DNA from: Thioclava arctica
Lineage (GTDB): Bacteria; Pseudomonadota; Alphaproteobacteria; Rhodobacterales; Rhodobacteraceae
Direction of reading: 5' to 3'
DNA: 64,000 nt
Assembly: GCF_040892615.1 (NCBI RefSeq)
Contig: NZ_JBFRYC010000004.1
Coordinates: 186,001-250,000, forward strand
The notes beneath the pieces are model-generated. The model saw nothing but the letters and a program-made list of their open reading frames with translations. It did not search any database and had not been told where the DNA came from. This document shows positions 1 to 7,894 of the stretch, in pieces (position 1 is the stretch's first letter; each line of letters starts with the position of its first letter). Position numbers and translations under genes: made by a program.

Positions 1-276
1 CACCAGACTTTTGCGCGGAACGGCGAACATGTCGAACGGGTAGTTGTCGCGCAGATCCTGCTTGTAGGTGAAGGGGAATTTCGACAGATCGGACAGTGTT
101 TTGAGGTCTTCGGGATGCGCGCCGTGCTCGTCAAAGCGTTTGCGATAGAAGGGCGAGTTTTCATAGGCATGGGTCAGCGAGCGCCGCATCCGGTGAAACT
201 GCAGCGCGGAGATTTCGTCACGCGAGGCGGTCTCGATCGGATCGAGCATTTCTTTGCTGGGTTTTAGGTTGATCAT
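1..276 (-). CDS. paaK: Phenylacetate-CoA ligase, N-terminal part (cut by window edge)
   Basis: The 92 visible codons match the start of phenylacetate-CoA ligase, the AMP-forming enzyme that activates phenylacetate as the first step of the Paa pathway. The visible part has the family pattern of an early Gln-Phe-x-Arg-Met-Arg segment, the Tyr-Glu-Asn-Ser-Pro-Phe-Tyr motif and a Phe-Thr-Tyr-Lys-Gln-Asp-Leu segment. The ATG follows a TGGGAGGAAACC ribosome-binding site. The ATP-binding and C-terminal parts lie outside the window. It sits 18 nt downstream of paaI on the same strand, consistent with one paa operon. The assignment rests on the N-terminal motifs and on the neighbours. Confidence 0.9.
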   Translation of the reverse strand, partial: MINLKPSKEMLDPIETASRDEISALQFHRMRRSLTHAYENSPFYRKRFDEHGAHPEDLKTLSDLSKFPFTYKQDLRDNYPFDMFAVPRKSLV

Positions 277-294
277 CTGGTTTCCTCCCAAAAA

Positions 295-771
295 TCATAC
301 GTCTTTTGTCGGCGTTTCATCCGACAGATGCGGTGTGCCCAAGCTGCGCGAATGGCCGCGGAATTCTGCGATCAAGGTTCCGTCCGCGCGCGCGATATGC
401 ACGTCATAGATGCCCGAGCGCCCGCGCCGCGACACCTCCTTCGCGGTGGCGATCAACTGATCACCGCTCGCCCCCGGCGCGATGTAGGTGATCGAGCAAT
501 GCTGTGCGACAGTGACCTGATTGTAGGTGTTGCAAGCGAAGGCAAAGGCGCTGTCGGCCAGCGTGAAAATATAGCCGCCATGCGCTGTTCCGTGCCCGTT
601 GGTCATGGCGTTGGTGATCGTCATCGCCAAAGTGGCGGCGCCCGGTGCGATGTGGCGCAGCTCCATATCGAGGCGTTGCGAGGCGGAATCGTCGTTCCAC
701 ATCGCGGCGGCGCAGGCCTCGGCCAGCTCTTGCGGTGTCATATCCGTCAGCGGTTTCATATCTTTGGCCAT
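295..771 (-). CDS. paaI: Hydroxyphenylacetyl-CoA thioesterase PaaI
   Basis: This is a 158-residue hotdog-fold thioesterase of the PaaI family, which hydrolyses dead-end aryl-CoA esters and so frees CoA during phenylacetate breakdown. The core motif is His-Gly-Gly-Tyr-Ile-Phe-Thr-Leu-Ala-Asp, preceded by NGHGTA; the Asp after Leu-Ala is the expected catalytic acid. I chose the ATG at 771, next to the TGA of paaG, which gives the N-terminus Met-Ala-Lys-Asp. A TTG at 777 would add only two residues. It lies between paaG and paaK, as in other paa operons. Length and motifs agree with the family. Confidence 0.93.
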   Translation of the reverse strand: MAKDMKPLTDMTPQELAEACAAAMWNDDSASQRLDMELRHIAPGAATLAMTITNAMTNGHGTAHGGYIFTLADSAFAFACNTYNQVTVAQHCSITYIAPGASGDQLIATAKEVSRRGRSGIYDVHIARADGTLIAEFRGHSRSLGTPHLSDETPTKDV

Positions 772-773
772 GA

Positions 774-1568
774 TCAATGCCCCGTGAAATTGGCGGAACG
801 TTTCTCCAGAAAGGCGGTGACGCCTTCGGCATAATCGTCGGTGAACCCGGCTTCGCGCTGGCAGTCGCGTTCCCGATCGAGATGCGTGTCGAGATCGCTT
901 GTCGCGGCCTCTTGAATAAGACGCTTGGTCAGGCCCAGACCTGTGGTCGGACCGGCTGCGAGTTTACTTGCAATGGCCAAGGCTTCGGCTTGGAGCGCGT
1001 CATCCTCTACGGCGCGCCAGATCAACCCCCAGTCAGCTGCCGTCTGCGCGGGCAGGGGCTCGGCCAGAAGGGTGAGGGCCTTGGCGCGCGGCTCGCCCAG
1101 AATGCGCGCCAGAGACCAGCTTCCACCGGCATCCGGGATCAACCCGATCTTGGAAAACGCCTGAATGAATTTCGCCGATTGCGCGGCAAGAACGATGTCG
1201 CAGGCAAAGGCAATATTCGCGCCAGCCCCCGCCGCCACGCCGTTGACGGCGCAAATGACTGGCTTTTCAAGGCTGCGGATCAGCCGCAGGAGCGGGTTGT
1301 AAAACGTCTCGATGGTCGCGCCCAGATCGGGCTTGGGTCCACCCTTGCGCGGATCGCGGTCGCCCAGATCTTGGCCTGCGCAAAACCCTCGTCCGGCCCC
1401 GGTCAGAAGCACCGCGCGAATCGCGTCATCGTCGCAGGCGCGTTCCAGTTCGCCGCGCAGCGCGAGATGCATCTCTTCGTTAAAAGAGTTCAACTTTTCC
1501 GGGCGGTTGAGCGTCAGCTTCAGGACGCCAGCCTCCTGAAAGGAAAGCAAAGTTTGTGATGATGTCAT
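774..1568 (-). CDS. paaG: Ring 1,2-epoxyphenylacetyl-CoA isomerase PaaG
   Basis: This 264-residue crotonase-fold protein matches PaaG, which isomerises 1,2-epoxyphenylacetyl-CoA to the seven-membered oxepin-CoA and also acts as a double-bond isomerase later in the pathway. The oxyanion-hole segment GRGFCAGQDLGDRD lies in the first third, and GLIPDAGG near residue 143 carries the Asp typical of PaaG, in contrast to the Glu of ordinary enoyl-CoA hydratases. The gene is first in the minus-strand paa set and divergent from paaN across a 95-nt promoter region. The stop is two bases from the paaI start, so translation is probably coupled. Confidence 0.93.
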   Translation of the reverse strand: MTSSQTLLSFQEAGVLKLTLNRPEKLNSFNEEMHLALRGELERACDDDAIRAVLLTGAGRGFCAGQDLGDRDPRKGGPKPDLGATIETFYNPLLRLIRSLEKPVICAVNGVAAGAGANIAFACDIVLAAQSAKFIQAFSKIGLIPDAGGSWSLARILGEPRAKALTLLAEPLPAQTAADWGLIWRAVEDDALQAEALAIASKLAAGPTTGLGLTKRLIQEAATSDLDTHLDRERDCQREAGFTDDYAEGVTAFLEKRSANFTGH

Positions 1569-1618
1569 GTCTGTCTCCCTGGCTCTTTTTCGAGCCCCTC
1601 AAACAAATAGTTGCATAA

Positions 1619-1632
1619 ACCGTCCGGTCGGT
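1619..1632. promoter_or_regulatory. Candidate TetR (PaaR-type) operator between paaG and paaN
   Basis: The sequence ACCGTCCGGTCGGT is a 14-bp inverted repeat with 12 of 14 positions symmetric, centred on CCGG. It lies in the 95-nt space between the divergent paaG and paaN genes, where a repressor could control both operons. Its form resembles the ACCGACCGGTCGGT-like sites used by many TetR-family regulators, and paa genes are often under a TetR regulator (PaaR). No regulator gene of this kind lies in the window, so the pairing is inferred. Confidence 0.5.
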
Positions 1633-1663
1633 CAATGATACGAATCGAACTCTGGGAGGAGAC

Positions 1664-3316
1664 ATGACGGATTTCTTTGATCGCCATCGCGACTTGCTGG
1701 ATCGTGCTGTTCATGCGTGGCGCGTGCGTGAATTCTGGACGCCTTTTCCCGAAACGCCTAGCACAAAAATTTACGGGGCCGATGCGCGCCGGGACGGCCA
1801 TGCGGCTTATGAGGCGCTGCTTGGCGGCGCGTTCATGCTGCCCGGCCATCCCGAGACCGCACGCCTTGGGGCAGAGCAGTCCCCTTGGGGGCAGGATGTG
1901 GCAATCAGCTATCCTGCGGTGCCTCCGGCCGCGCTGATCGCGGCATCGCAGGCGGCGGGGGCGCAGTGGGGCAAAGCCTCAATGCAGGCGCGCGTGGGGG
2001 CGTTGATCGAGGCCCTGATCCGGCTGAACCAGATGTCATTCCTGATCGGCGAGGCGACGATGCACGCCACGGGGCAGGCTTTTCCGATGGCGTTTCAGGC
2101 CGGTGGCCCGCATGCGCAGGATCGTGGGTTTGAGGCAATCGCAGCCGCCTGGATCGAGATGACGGCAACGGCGCAAACAGCGATTTGGGAGAAGCCGCAG
2201 GGCAAATCCGACCCGCTGGTGATCGAAAAGCGCTGGCATCTGGTGCCGCGCGGCGTGGCTTTGGCGATCGGGTGCAACACCTTTCCGACGTGGAACAGCT
2301 ATTCGGGCGTATTTGCCAGTCTCGCCACAGGAAACACGGTGATCGTCAAGCCGCACCCGCACGCGATCTTGCCGCTGGCGCTGACGGTCAAGGTCCTGCG
2401 TGAGGTGTTTGCCGAGGCCGGTTTGCCGCAAGACGCGGTGCTGCTGGCCGTTGACGCACCCGGTGCCGAAATCACCAAGGAGCTTGCGACCGACTCGGCT
2501 GTGGCGATCATCGACTACACGGGCTCATCCAGCTTTGCGGATTGGCTGCGCACGAATGCCACTCAGACGCTTGTTTTCACAGAAGAAACTGGCGTGAATT
2601 CGGTCTCGATCACCGGCACGGACGATTTCGCCGGGATGTGCGCCAATCTGGCTTTCTCGCTGTCGCTGTATTCGGGGCAGATGTGCACCGCGCCGCAAAA
2701 CATCTACATCCCGCGCGGTGGCATTCAGACAGCCGAGGGCCACAAAAGCTTTGACGCGGTGGTCGCCGGTATCGTGGCGGCGATCGACGCCTTGTTGGCA
2801 GATCCCCAAAGCGCCTCGGCAATTTGTGGTGCCATCGTGAACCCCGCGACGCTGGAACGTATCGCGGCTGCGCGTCACGCGGGGCAGGTGGTGCGCGAGA
2901 GCGACGAGACTGGGGCAGGGCGCTCGGCTACGCCGCTTTTGGTGGTGGTGGATGGGGCGGGGTCTGGCCTGCAAGACGACGAATGTTTTGGCCCGGTGAG
3001 CTTTGTAATCCCCTGCGAGGATGCGCAAGATGCGATTGCGCGTGCCTCAGGCATCGCGACGCGCAAAGGCGCGATCACAGCCGCGCTTTACGCCAATGAC
3101 CCGGACTTGATCGAGCAGGCCGCGATGGCCTTTGCAGCAGCCGGGGTCAATCTGTCGGTCAATCTGACCGGCAATATCTATGTCAATCAGTCCGCTGCAT
3201 TTTCCGATTTCCACGTCACCGGAGCCAATCCGGCCGGAAATGCCAGCCTGACTGACACCGCCTTCGTCGCGTCCCGGTTCCGGCGCGTGATGATCCGCTG
3301 GCCGAAAGCGGCATAA
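1664..3316 (+). CDS. paaN: Phenylacetate degradation aldehyde dehydrogenase PaaN
   Basis: This 550-residue protein matches the PaaN branch of the aldehyde dehydrogenase superfamily, which oxidises the open-chain semialdehyde formed from oxepin-CoA. The catalytic Cys is near residue 341 in SGQMCTAPQ, and the general-base segment is FTEETG. The NAD-binding part includes GNTVIVKPHPHA. It lacks the C-terminal MaoC hydratase domain of E. coli PaaZ, so ring hydrolysis must be done by a separate hydratase. The ATG follows CTGGGAGGAGAC. It is divergent from paaG and 52 nt upstream of the transporter genes, with which it may be co-transcribed. Confidence 0.88.
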   Translation: MTDFFDRHRDLLDRAVHAWRVREFWTPFPETPSTKIYGADARRDGHAAYEALLGGAFMLPGHPETARLGAEQSPWGQDVAISYPAVPPAALIAASQAAGAQWGKASMQARVGALIEALIRLNQMSFLIGEATMHATGQAFPMAFQAGGPHAQDRGFEAIAAAWIEMTATAQTAIWEKPQGKSDPLVIEKRWHLVPRGVALAIGCNTFPTWNSYSGVFASLATGNTVIVKPHPHAILPLALTVKVLREVFAEAGLPQDAVLLAVDAPGAEITKELATDSAVAIIDYTGSSSFADWLRTNATQTLVFTEETGVNSVSITGTDDFAGMCANLAFSLSLYSGQMCTAPQNIYIPRGGIQTAEGHKSFDAVVAGIVAAIDALLADPQSASAICGAIVNPATLERIAAARHAGQVVRESDETGAGRSATPLLVVVDGAGSGLQDDECFGPVSFVIPCEDAQDAIARASGIATRKGAITAALYANDPDLIEQAAMAFAAAGVNLSVNLTGNIYVNQSAAFSDFHVTGANPAGNASLTDTAFVASRFRRVMIRWPKAA

Positions 3317-3368
3317 GGAGAGACGCCAACGGCAAGCTTTGGTTTTGGAGAGTATGGGAGGACTATCT

Positions 3369-4505
3369 ATGAAACTGTTAATGACAACGGCTGTAAGCGC
3401 ACTTGTGGTGTTGGGAAGCACTGCGGCGATGGCTGATATCAAGCTGGGGGCAAGCCTGTCGGCTTCGGGCCCGGCGGCCTTCTTGGGCGATCCAGAGGCC
3501 AAGACCATCGAGATGATGGTCGAGCAAATCAACGAAGCTGGCGGGATCAACGGCGAGAAGATTGATCTGGTGCTGTATGACGATGGCGGTGACCCGAACA
3601 AGGCACGCACCTTTGCCACGCGTCTGGTCGAGGATGACGAGGTTGTCGCAATCATCGGCGGCTCGACCACCGGCACGACGATGTCGATCCTGTCGGTTGC
3701 CGAGGATGCAGAAGTTCCGTTCATCTCGCTGGCGGGTGCCATTCAGATCATCGATCCGGTGCATAAATGGGTGTTCAAGACGCCCCATACCGATCGCATG
3801 GCCTGTGAAAAGATTTTCAGCGATATGCAGCAAAAGGGGATCACCAAGATTGGCATGATCTCGGGGACGGACGGGTTTGGTGCCTCGATGCAGGCGCAGT
3901 GCAAGGATGTTGCGCCGAAATACGCAATCGAGATCCTATCGGATGAAACCTACGGGCCTCAAGATGCCGATATGACCCCGCAGCTGACCAAGATCCGCAA
4001 TACGGACGGTGTTCAGGCCATTCTTAATCCCGGTTTCGGTCAAGGCCCGGCTATCGTGACGCGCAACAAGGCCCAGCTTGGCATCGATCTGCCGCTTTAT
4101 GAAAGCCATGGGGTTGCGTCAGATGGGTTCATCGAACTTGCCGGGGCTGCAGCGGCCGAAGGTGTGCGCCTGCCGGGCACCGCGCTGCTGGTGGCCGCGA
4201 TCCTGCCCGATAGCGATCCGCAAAAGCCTGTCGTGACGGCCTACAAGACCGCCTATGAGGCGAAATACGGCGAGACGGTTTCGACATTCGGGGGCTATGC
4301 TCATGACGCTGTCGATTTGATGACCAATGCGATGAAGACGGGCGGTAGCGATCCCGCGGCCATTCGCGACGCGCTGGAGGCCACGCAAGGCTATGTCGGC
4401 ACCACGGGCATCTATAGCTTCTCGCCCGAGGATCACCTTGGTCTCGATCTGTCGGCCTTCAAGATGCTTGAAATCCGCGATGGCGGCTGGACGCTGATCG
4501 ACTAA
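3369..4505 (+). CDS. LIV-type ABC transporter substrate-binding protein
   Basis: This 378-residue periplasmic binding protein belongs to the branched-chain amino acid (LivK) class. It starts with a Sec signal peptide of about 21 residues ending Ala-Met-Ala before Asp-Ile-Lys-Leu-Gly. The ligand-binding lobe pattern GASLSASGPAAFLGD and the segment GGSTTGTT are typical of the class. I prefer the ATG at 3369, behind GGGAGG, because it begins the signal peptide exactly; an in-frame start at 3339 would add an implausible leader. It heads a five-gene transporter operon. The ligand is unknown; the paa and ior context makes an aromatic acid or amino acid likely. Confidence 0.92.
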   Translation: MKLLMTTAVSALVVLGSTAAMADIKLGASLSASGPAAFLGDPEAKTIEMMVEQINEAGGINGEKIDLVLYDDGGDPNKARTFATRLVEDDEVVAIIGGSTTGTTMSILSVAEDAEVPFISLAGAIQIIDPVHKWVFKTPHTDRMACEKIFSDMQQKGITKIGMISGTDGFGASMQAQCKDVAPKYAIEILSDETYGPQDADMTPQLTKIRNTDGVQAILNPGFGQGPAIVTRNKAQLGIDLPLYESHGVASDGFIELAGAAAAEGVRLPGTALLVAAILPDSDPQKPVVTAYKTAYEAKYGETVSTFGGYAHDAVDLMTNAMKTGGSDPAAIRDALEATQGYVGTTGIYSFSPEDHLGLDLSAFKMLEIRDGGWTLID

Positions 4506-4525
4506 TCCACAGGCCAGGTTCATCG

Positions 4526-4555
4526 GTCCGGGGCGGTTTCGCGATCGCCCCGGAC
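4526..4555 (+). promoter_or_regulatory. Intercistronic stem-loop after the binding-protein gene
   Basis: A perfect 10-bp inverted repeat (GTCCGGGGCG and its complement around a 10-nt loop) lies between the binding-protein stop and the first permease start. There is no T tract after it. In ABC operons such structures often protect the upstream mRNA or attenuate transcription, so that the binding protein is made in excess of the membrane parts. Confidence 0.6.
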
Positions 4556-4581
4556 AGGACCAGACTTCATCGGAGACGTTC

Positions 4582-5454
4582 ATGGACGCCTTGTTGCAAT
4601 TTTTGCTGTCCGGCGTGACGGTTGGCGCGGTTTATGCGCTGGTCGCGCTTGGGTTTACGATCATCTACAACGCCTCCGACGTGGTGAATTTCGCCCAGGG
4701 CGAATTCGTCATGCTGGGCGGGATGATCACGGTTTTCACCTATCAGGCGGGGCTGCCCCTGCCCCTCGCGGCTGTTCTCGCGATTGCGATCACATCGCTG
4801 GTCGGGGTCGCGCTGAACAAGCTTGCGCTGGAGCCCGCGCGCGGCGCACCCGTGGTGTCGCTGATCATCATCACCATCGGCGCCTCGATCTTTATCCGTG
4901 GCGCGGCGCAGCTGATTTTTGACAAGCAACTGCACCGCTTTCCGTCCTTTTCCGGCGATCAACCGATCCACATCTTTGGCGCGACAATCGTGCCGCAAAG
5001 CCTGTGGGTGATTGGTGGCGCGGTGCTTGTTTTCATCGGTCTATGGCTGTTCTTCACCAAGACGCTGACGGGCAAAGCAGTGCTGGCCACCGCAAATAAC
5101 CGCCTTGCCGCGCAGCTTGTGGGGATCAATACCGGCTGGGTCATGACGCTGTCTTTCGCGCTTTCGGCGGCGATCGGGGCGCTGGCGGGCGTGCTGGTCA
5201 CGCCGATCACTTTGGTCGGCTATGACGTAGGTGTCGGGCTTGCGCTCAAGGGCTTTGCCGCTGCGATGCTGGGCGGAATGGGCAATCCCAAGGGGGCCTT
5301 GGTGGGGGGCATCTCACTGGGTCTTCTCGAGGCGCTGACCGCAGGCTATCTGAGCTCGCAATACAAGGATGCGGTCGCCTTCATCGTGATCCTCGCGGTG
5401 CTGTTCGTGATGCCTCAGGGCCTGTTTGGCAAAAGCACGACGGAGAGGGTCTGA
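4582..5454 (+). CDS. LIV-type ABC transporter permease (LivH class)
   Basis: This 290-residue inner-membrane protein matches the LivH family. It has about eight hydrophobic segments and the family motif NFAQGEFVMLGG near residue 40, followed by the cytoplasmic coupling region around AAMLGGMGNPKGA in the C-terminal third. It pairs with the LivM-class permease that begins three bases after its stop. It should form half of the channel through which the substrate of the upstream binding protein enters the cell. Confidence 0.92.
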   Translation: MDALLQFLLSGVTVGAVYALVALGFTIIYNASDVVNFAQGEFVMLGGMITVFTYQAGLPLPLAAVLAIAITSLVGVALNKLALEPARGAPVVSLIIITIGASIFIRGAAQLIFDKQLHRFPSFSGDQPIHIFGATIVPQSLWVIGGAVLVFIGLWLFFTKTLTGKAVLATANNRLAAQLVGINTGWVMTLSFALSAAIGALAGVLVTPITLVGYDVGVGLALKGFAAAMLGGMGNPKGALVGGISLGLLEALTAGYLSSQYKDAVAFIVILAVLFVMPQGLFGKSTTERV

Positions 5455-5457
5455 ACC

Positions 5458-6414
5458 ATGAAACTGTCTTCGAAATGGATGCAACTGGCGGCGCTTGCGG
5501 TGCTGGTTGCGGTGCTGCCGCTGTTCTTTCCCTCGGGCTATTATTACCGGGTCGGGGCGCTGATTTTTGTCAACGGACTGGCAGTGACCGGGCTTGTGAT
5601 CCTGATCGGCTATGCCGGGCAGATCAGCCTTGGCCATGCTGGGTTTGCCGGCATTGGCGGATATGCCTGTGCGCTTGCGCCCGCGCATCTGGGCCTGCCG
5701 CCATCCTTGTCGATCCTGCTCGGGGCCGTGATCTCTGCGGTGCTTGCGGTGTTGATCGGCAAGCCGATCTTGCGGTTGCGCGGCTATTATCTGGCGGTCG
5801 CAACGCTTGGCTTTGGCATTCTTGTGAGCATGGTGCTGACCAATGAGCGCGCCTTGACCGGCGGTCCCGATGGGATGGCGGTACAAGGGCTTGCGTTGCG
5901 CAAAATCCTGCGCGGCTGGGGCTGGAAGCTGTCGAGCGGAGAGTTCTGGTATATCCTGAGCGCGCTGGCGATGCTGGTCGGCGTCTGGATCGCGCTCAAC
6001 CTGTTCCAAAGCGCCACCGGGCGCGCCATGCGCGCGCTGCACGGCTCTGAGGTGGCAGCGCGCACCGTGGGCATTGATGTAGCACGCCTCAAGCTGCAAG
6101 CTTTTGTTATCTCGGCCGTCTATGCATCGGTCGCAGGCTCGCTTCTGGCGCTGCAAAACCAGTTCGTCACCCCCGATATCGCAGGCTTCATGCACTCGAT
6201 CGAGATGGTGACGATGGCTGTTCTGGGGGGTGTTGGCTCGGTCCTTGGCGCGGTGACGGGGAGTGCAATCCTGACGCTGCTGCCGCAGGTGCTGACGGTC
6301 TTTGCCGAATACGAACAGCTTGTGCTGGGGCTGGTGATGATCCTTGTGATGATTTTCCTGCCCCGTGGGCTGTTGCCCTCGATCGCGGCCAAGTTGAAGG
6401 GGAGGGGCGAATGA
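5458..6414 (+). CDS. LIV-type ABC transporter permease (LivM class)
   Basis: This 318-residue membrane protein matches LivM. The motif GYAGQISLGHAGFAGIGGYA near residue 45 and the coupling segment MAVLGGVGSVLGAVTG near the C-terminus are typical. It starts 3 nt after the LivH-class gene, and its stop overlaps the start of the ATPase gene by 4 nt, which indicates translational coupling. It forms the second half of the transmembrane pore. Confidence 0.92.
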   Translation: MKLSSKWMQLAALAVLVAVLPLFFPSGYYYRVGALIFVNGLAVTGLVILIGYAGQISLGHAGFAGIGGYACALAPAHLGLPPSLSILLGAVISAVLAVLIGKPILRLRGYYLAVATLGFGILVSMVLTNERALTGGPDGMAVQGLALRKILRGWGWKLSSGEFWYILSALAMLVGVWIALNLFQSATGRAMRALHGSEVAARTVGIDVARLKLQAFVISAVYASVAGSLLALQNQFVTPDIAGFMHSIEMVTMAVLGGVGSVLGAVTGSAILTLLPQVLTVFAEYEQLVLGLVMILVMIFLPRGLLPSIAAKLKGRGE

Positions 6415-7196
6415 GCTTGCTGGAAGTATCGGGCCTTGGCATCGGTTTTGGCGGATTGCGCGCGGTCGATAATGTCGGGTTTTCCGCCGAGCCGGGCGAG
6501 ATCGTGTCAATCATCGGCCCCAACGGCGCTGGAAAAACGACCTTGTTCAACATGATTTCGGGGGTCTATCTGCCCGATAGCGGCCATGTGCGCCTTGACG
6601 GGCAGGATGTGACCGCAGCCGAGCCGCATCGCCTCGCGCGCATGGGGCTGACCCGCACGTTTCAGAACCTGCAGATATTTCAGGAAATGACGGTTCTGGA
6701 AAATGTGATCGTGGGCTTTCACCAAAGCGAAAGCGGCTCGCTGATCGCAGATCTGTTGGCCTTGCCCGCCGCGCGTCGGCGTTCCCAGATTGCACGCGCA
6801 CAGGCCCAAGAGCTTCTCAAACGGGTGCGTCTGGACAAGGCCGCCGAAGAATTGGCGGGCAACCTGTCTTACGGCGCGCTCAAACGGCTTGAGATCGCGC
6901 GGGCGCTTGCGATGCAGCCGCGTGTCTTGCTGCTGGATGAGCCCGCCGCAGGCTGCAACGCGGTCGAGACCGAAGAGATCGACCATCTGATCGCGGAACT
7001 GGCGCAGTCGGGCATTGCGATCTTGCTGGTTGAGCATGACATGAAGATGGTGATGCGGATCTCGAACCATATCGTCGTGCTCGATCACGGTGAAAAGATC
7101 GCCGAAGGCAGCCCGCAAAGCGTGTCGAAGAATCCTGCGGTGATCGCGGCCTATCTGGGCGCGGGAGATGAGGAGAGTGTCGATGCTGACAGTTGA
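6411..7196 (+). CDS. LIV-type ABC transporter ATP-binding protein (LivG class)
   Basis: This 261-residue ATPase has Walker A GPNGAGKTT, signature NLSYGALKRLEIARAL, Walker B LLLDEPAAG and a switch His in VEHDMKMVM. The Leu-Ser-Tyr-Gly signature in place of Leu-Ser-Gly-Gly, together with the C-terminal IAEGSPQSV, is characteristic of LivG. The ATG overlaps the permease stop (ATGA). It energises uptake together with the LivF-class ATPase downstream. Confidence 0.93.
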   Translation: MSLLEVSGLGIGFGGLRAVDNVGFSAEPGEIVSIIGPNGAGKTTLFNMISGVYLPDSGHVRLDGQDVTAAEPHRLARMGLTRTFQNLQIFQEMTVLENVIVGFHQSESGSLIADLLALPAARRRSQIARAQAQELLKRVRLDKAAEELAGNLSYGALKRLEIARALAMQPRVLLLDEPAAGCNAVETEEIDHLIAELAQSGIAILLVEHDMKMVMRISNHIVVLDHGEKIAEGSPQSVSKNPAVIAAYLGAGDEESVDADS

Positions 7197-7884
7197 GGGG
7201 TTGCGCTCGGCCTATGGGCGGATCGAGGTGTTGCACGGCGTGGACCTTGAGGTCCGCTCGGGCGAAATCGTGACTGTTGTGGGCGCGAATGGCGCGGGCA
7301 AGACAACGCTATTGCAATGCCTGTCGGGAACACAGCCAGTCAGTGCGGGTCGCATTCATTTTCGCGGCGATGAGCTGACCTCGGTGCCCGCCTATCGCCG
7401 CTTGCGGCGCGGATTGGCGCAATCGCCCGAGGGGCGGCAAATTTTCACCAACCTGTCGGTTGAGGAAAACCTGCGGCTGGGGGCGTTCCTATTCACCGAC
7501 GAGCGGGTCGAGCGCGATATGCAAGATGCCTTCGCGATGTTCCCGATCCTGCGCGAAAAGCGCAATCTGGTGGCGGGCGGATTGTCCGGCGGGCAGCAGC
7601 AGATGCTGGCGATTGCGCGCGCCTTGATGGGGCGGCCGCATTGCCTGTTGCTTGATGAACCCTCAATGGGGTTGGCGCCGCTGATCGTTGCGCAAATCTT
7701 CGAGGTGGTGGAAAGTCTGCGCGCGCGCGATGTCACGATCTTGCTGGTGGAACAAAACGCCTATGGCGCGCTCAAGATTGCGGATCGTGGCTATGTCATG
7801 GAAACCGGCCAGATCACGATGACTGGCCCCGCGGCCGAGTTGATTGCGGATCCGCGCATCCGCGAAGCCTATCTGGGAATCTGA
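7183..7884 (+). CDS. LIV-type ABC transporter ATP-binding protein (LivF class)
   Basis: This 233-residue ATPase has Walker A GANGAGKTT, the diagnostic LivF segment LAQSPEGRQIF, signature LSGGQQQML and Walker B LLLDEPSMGLAP. I chose the ATG at 7183, inside the end of the LivG-class gene and preceded by GAGGAGAG, because it gives the usual Met-Leu-Thr-Val-Glu start. An in-frame ATG at 7168 would add five residues. It completes the five-gene transporter. Confidence 0.92.
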   Translation: MLTVEGLRSAYGRIEVLHGVDLEVRSGEIVTVVGANGAGKTTLLQCLSGTQPVSAGRIHFRGDELTSVPAYRRLRRGLAQSPEGRQIFTNLSVEENLRLGAFLFTDERVERDMQDAFAMFPILREKRNLVAGGLSGGQQQMLAIARALMGRPHCLLLDEPSMGLAPLIVAQIFEVVESLRARDVTILLVEQNAYGALKIADRGYVMETGQITMTGPAAELIADPRIREAYLGI

Positions 7885-7894
7885 AGAGGCCAAT

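Noticed and set aside
5314..6510. A 398-codon open frame on the minus strand
   Set aside because: It is antisense to the two permease genes and has a low-complexity Arg/Gln/His composition.
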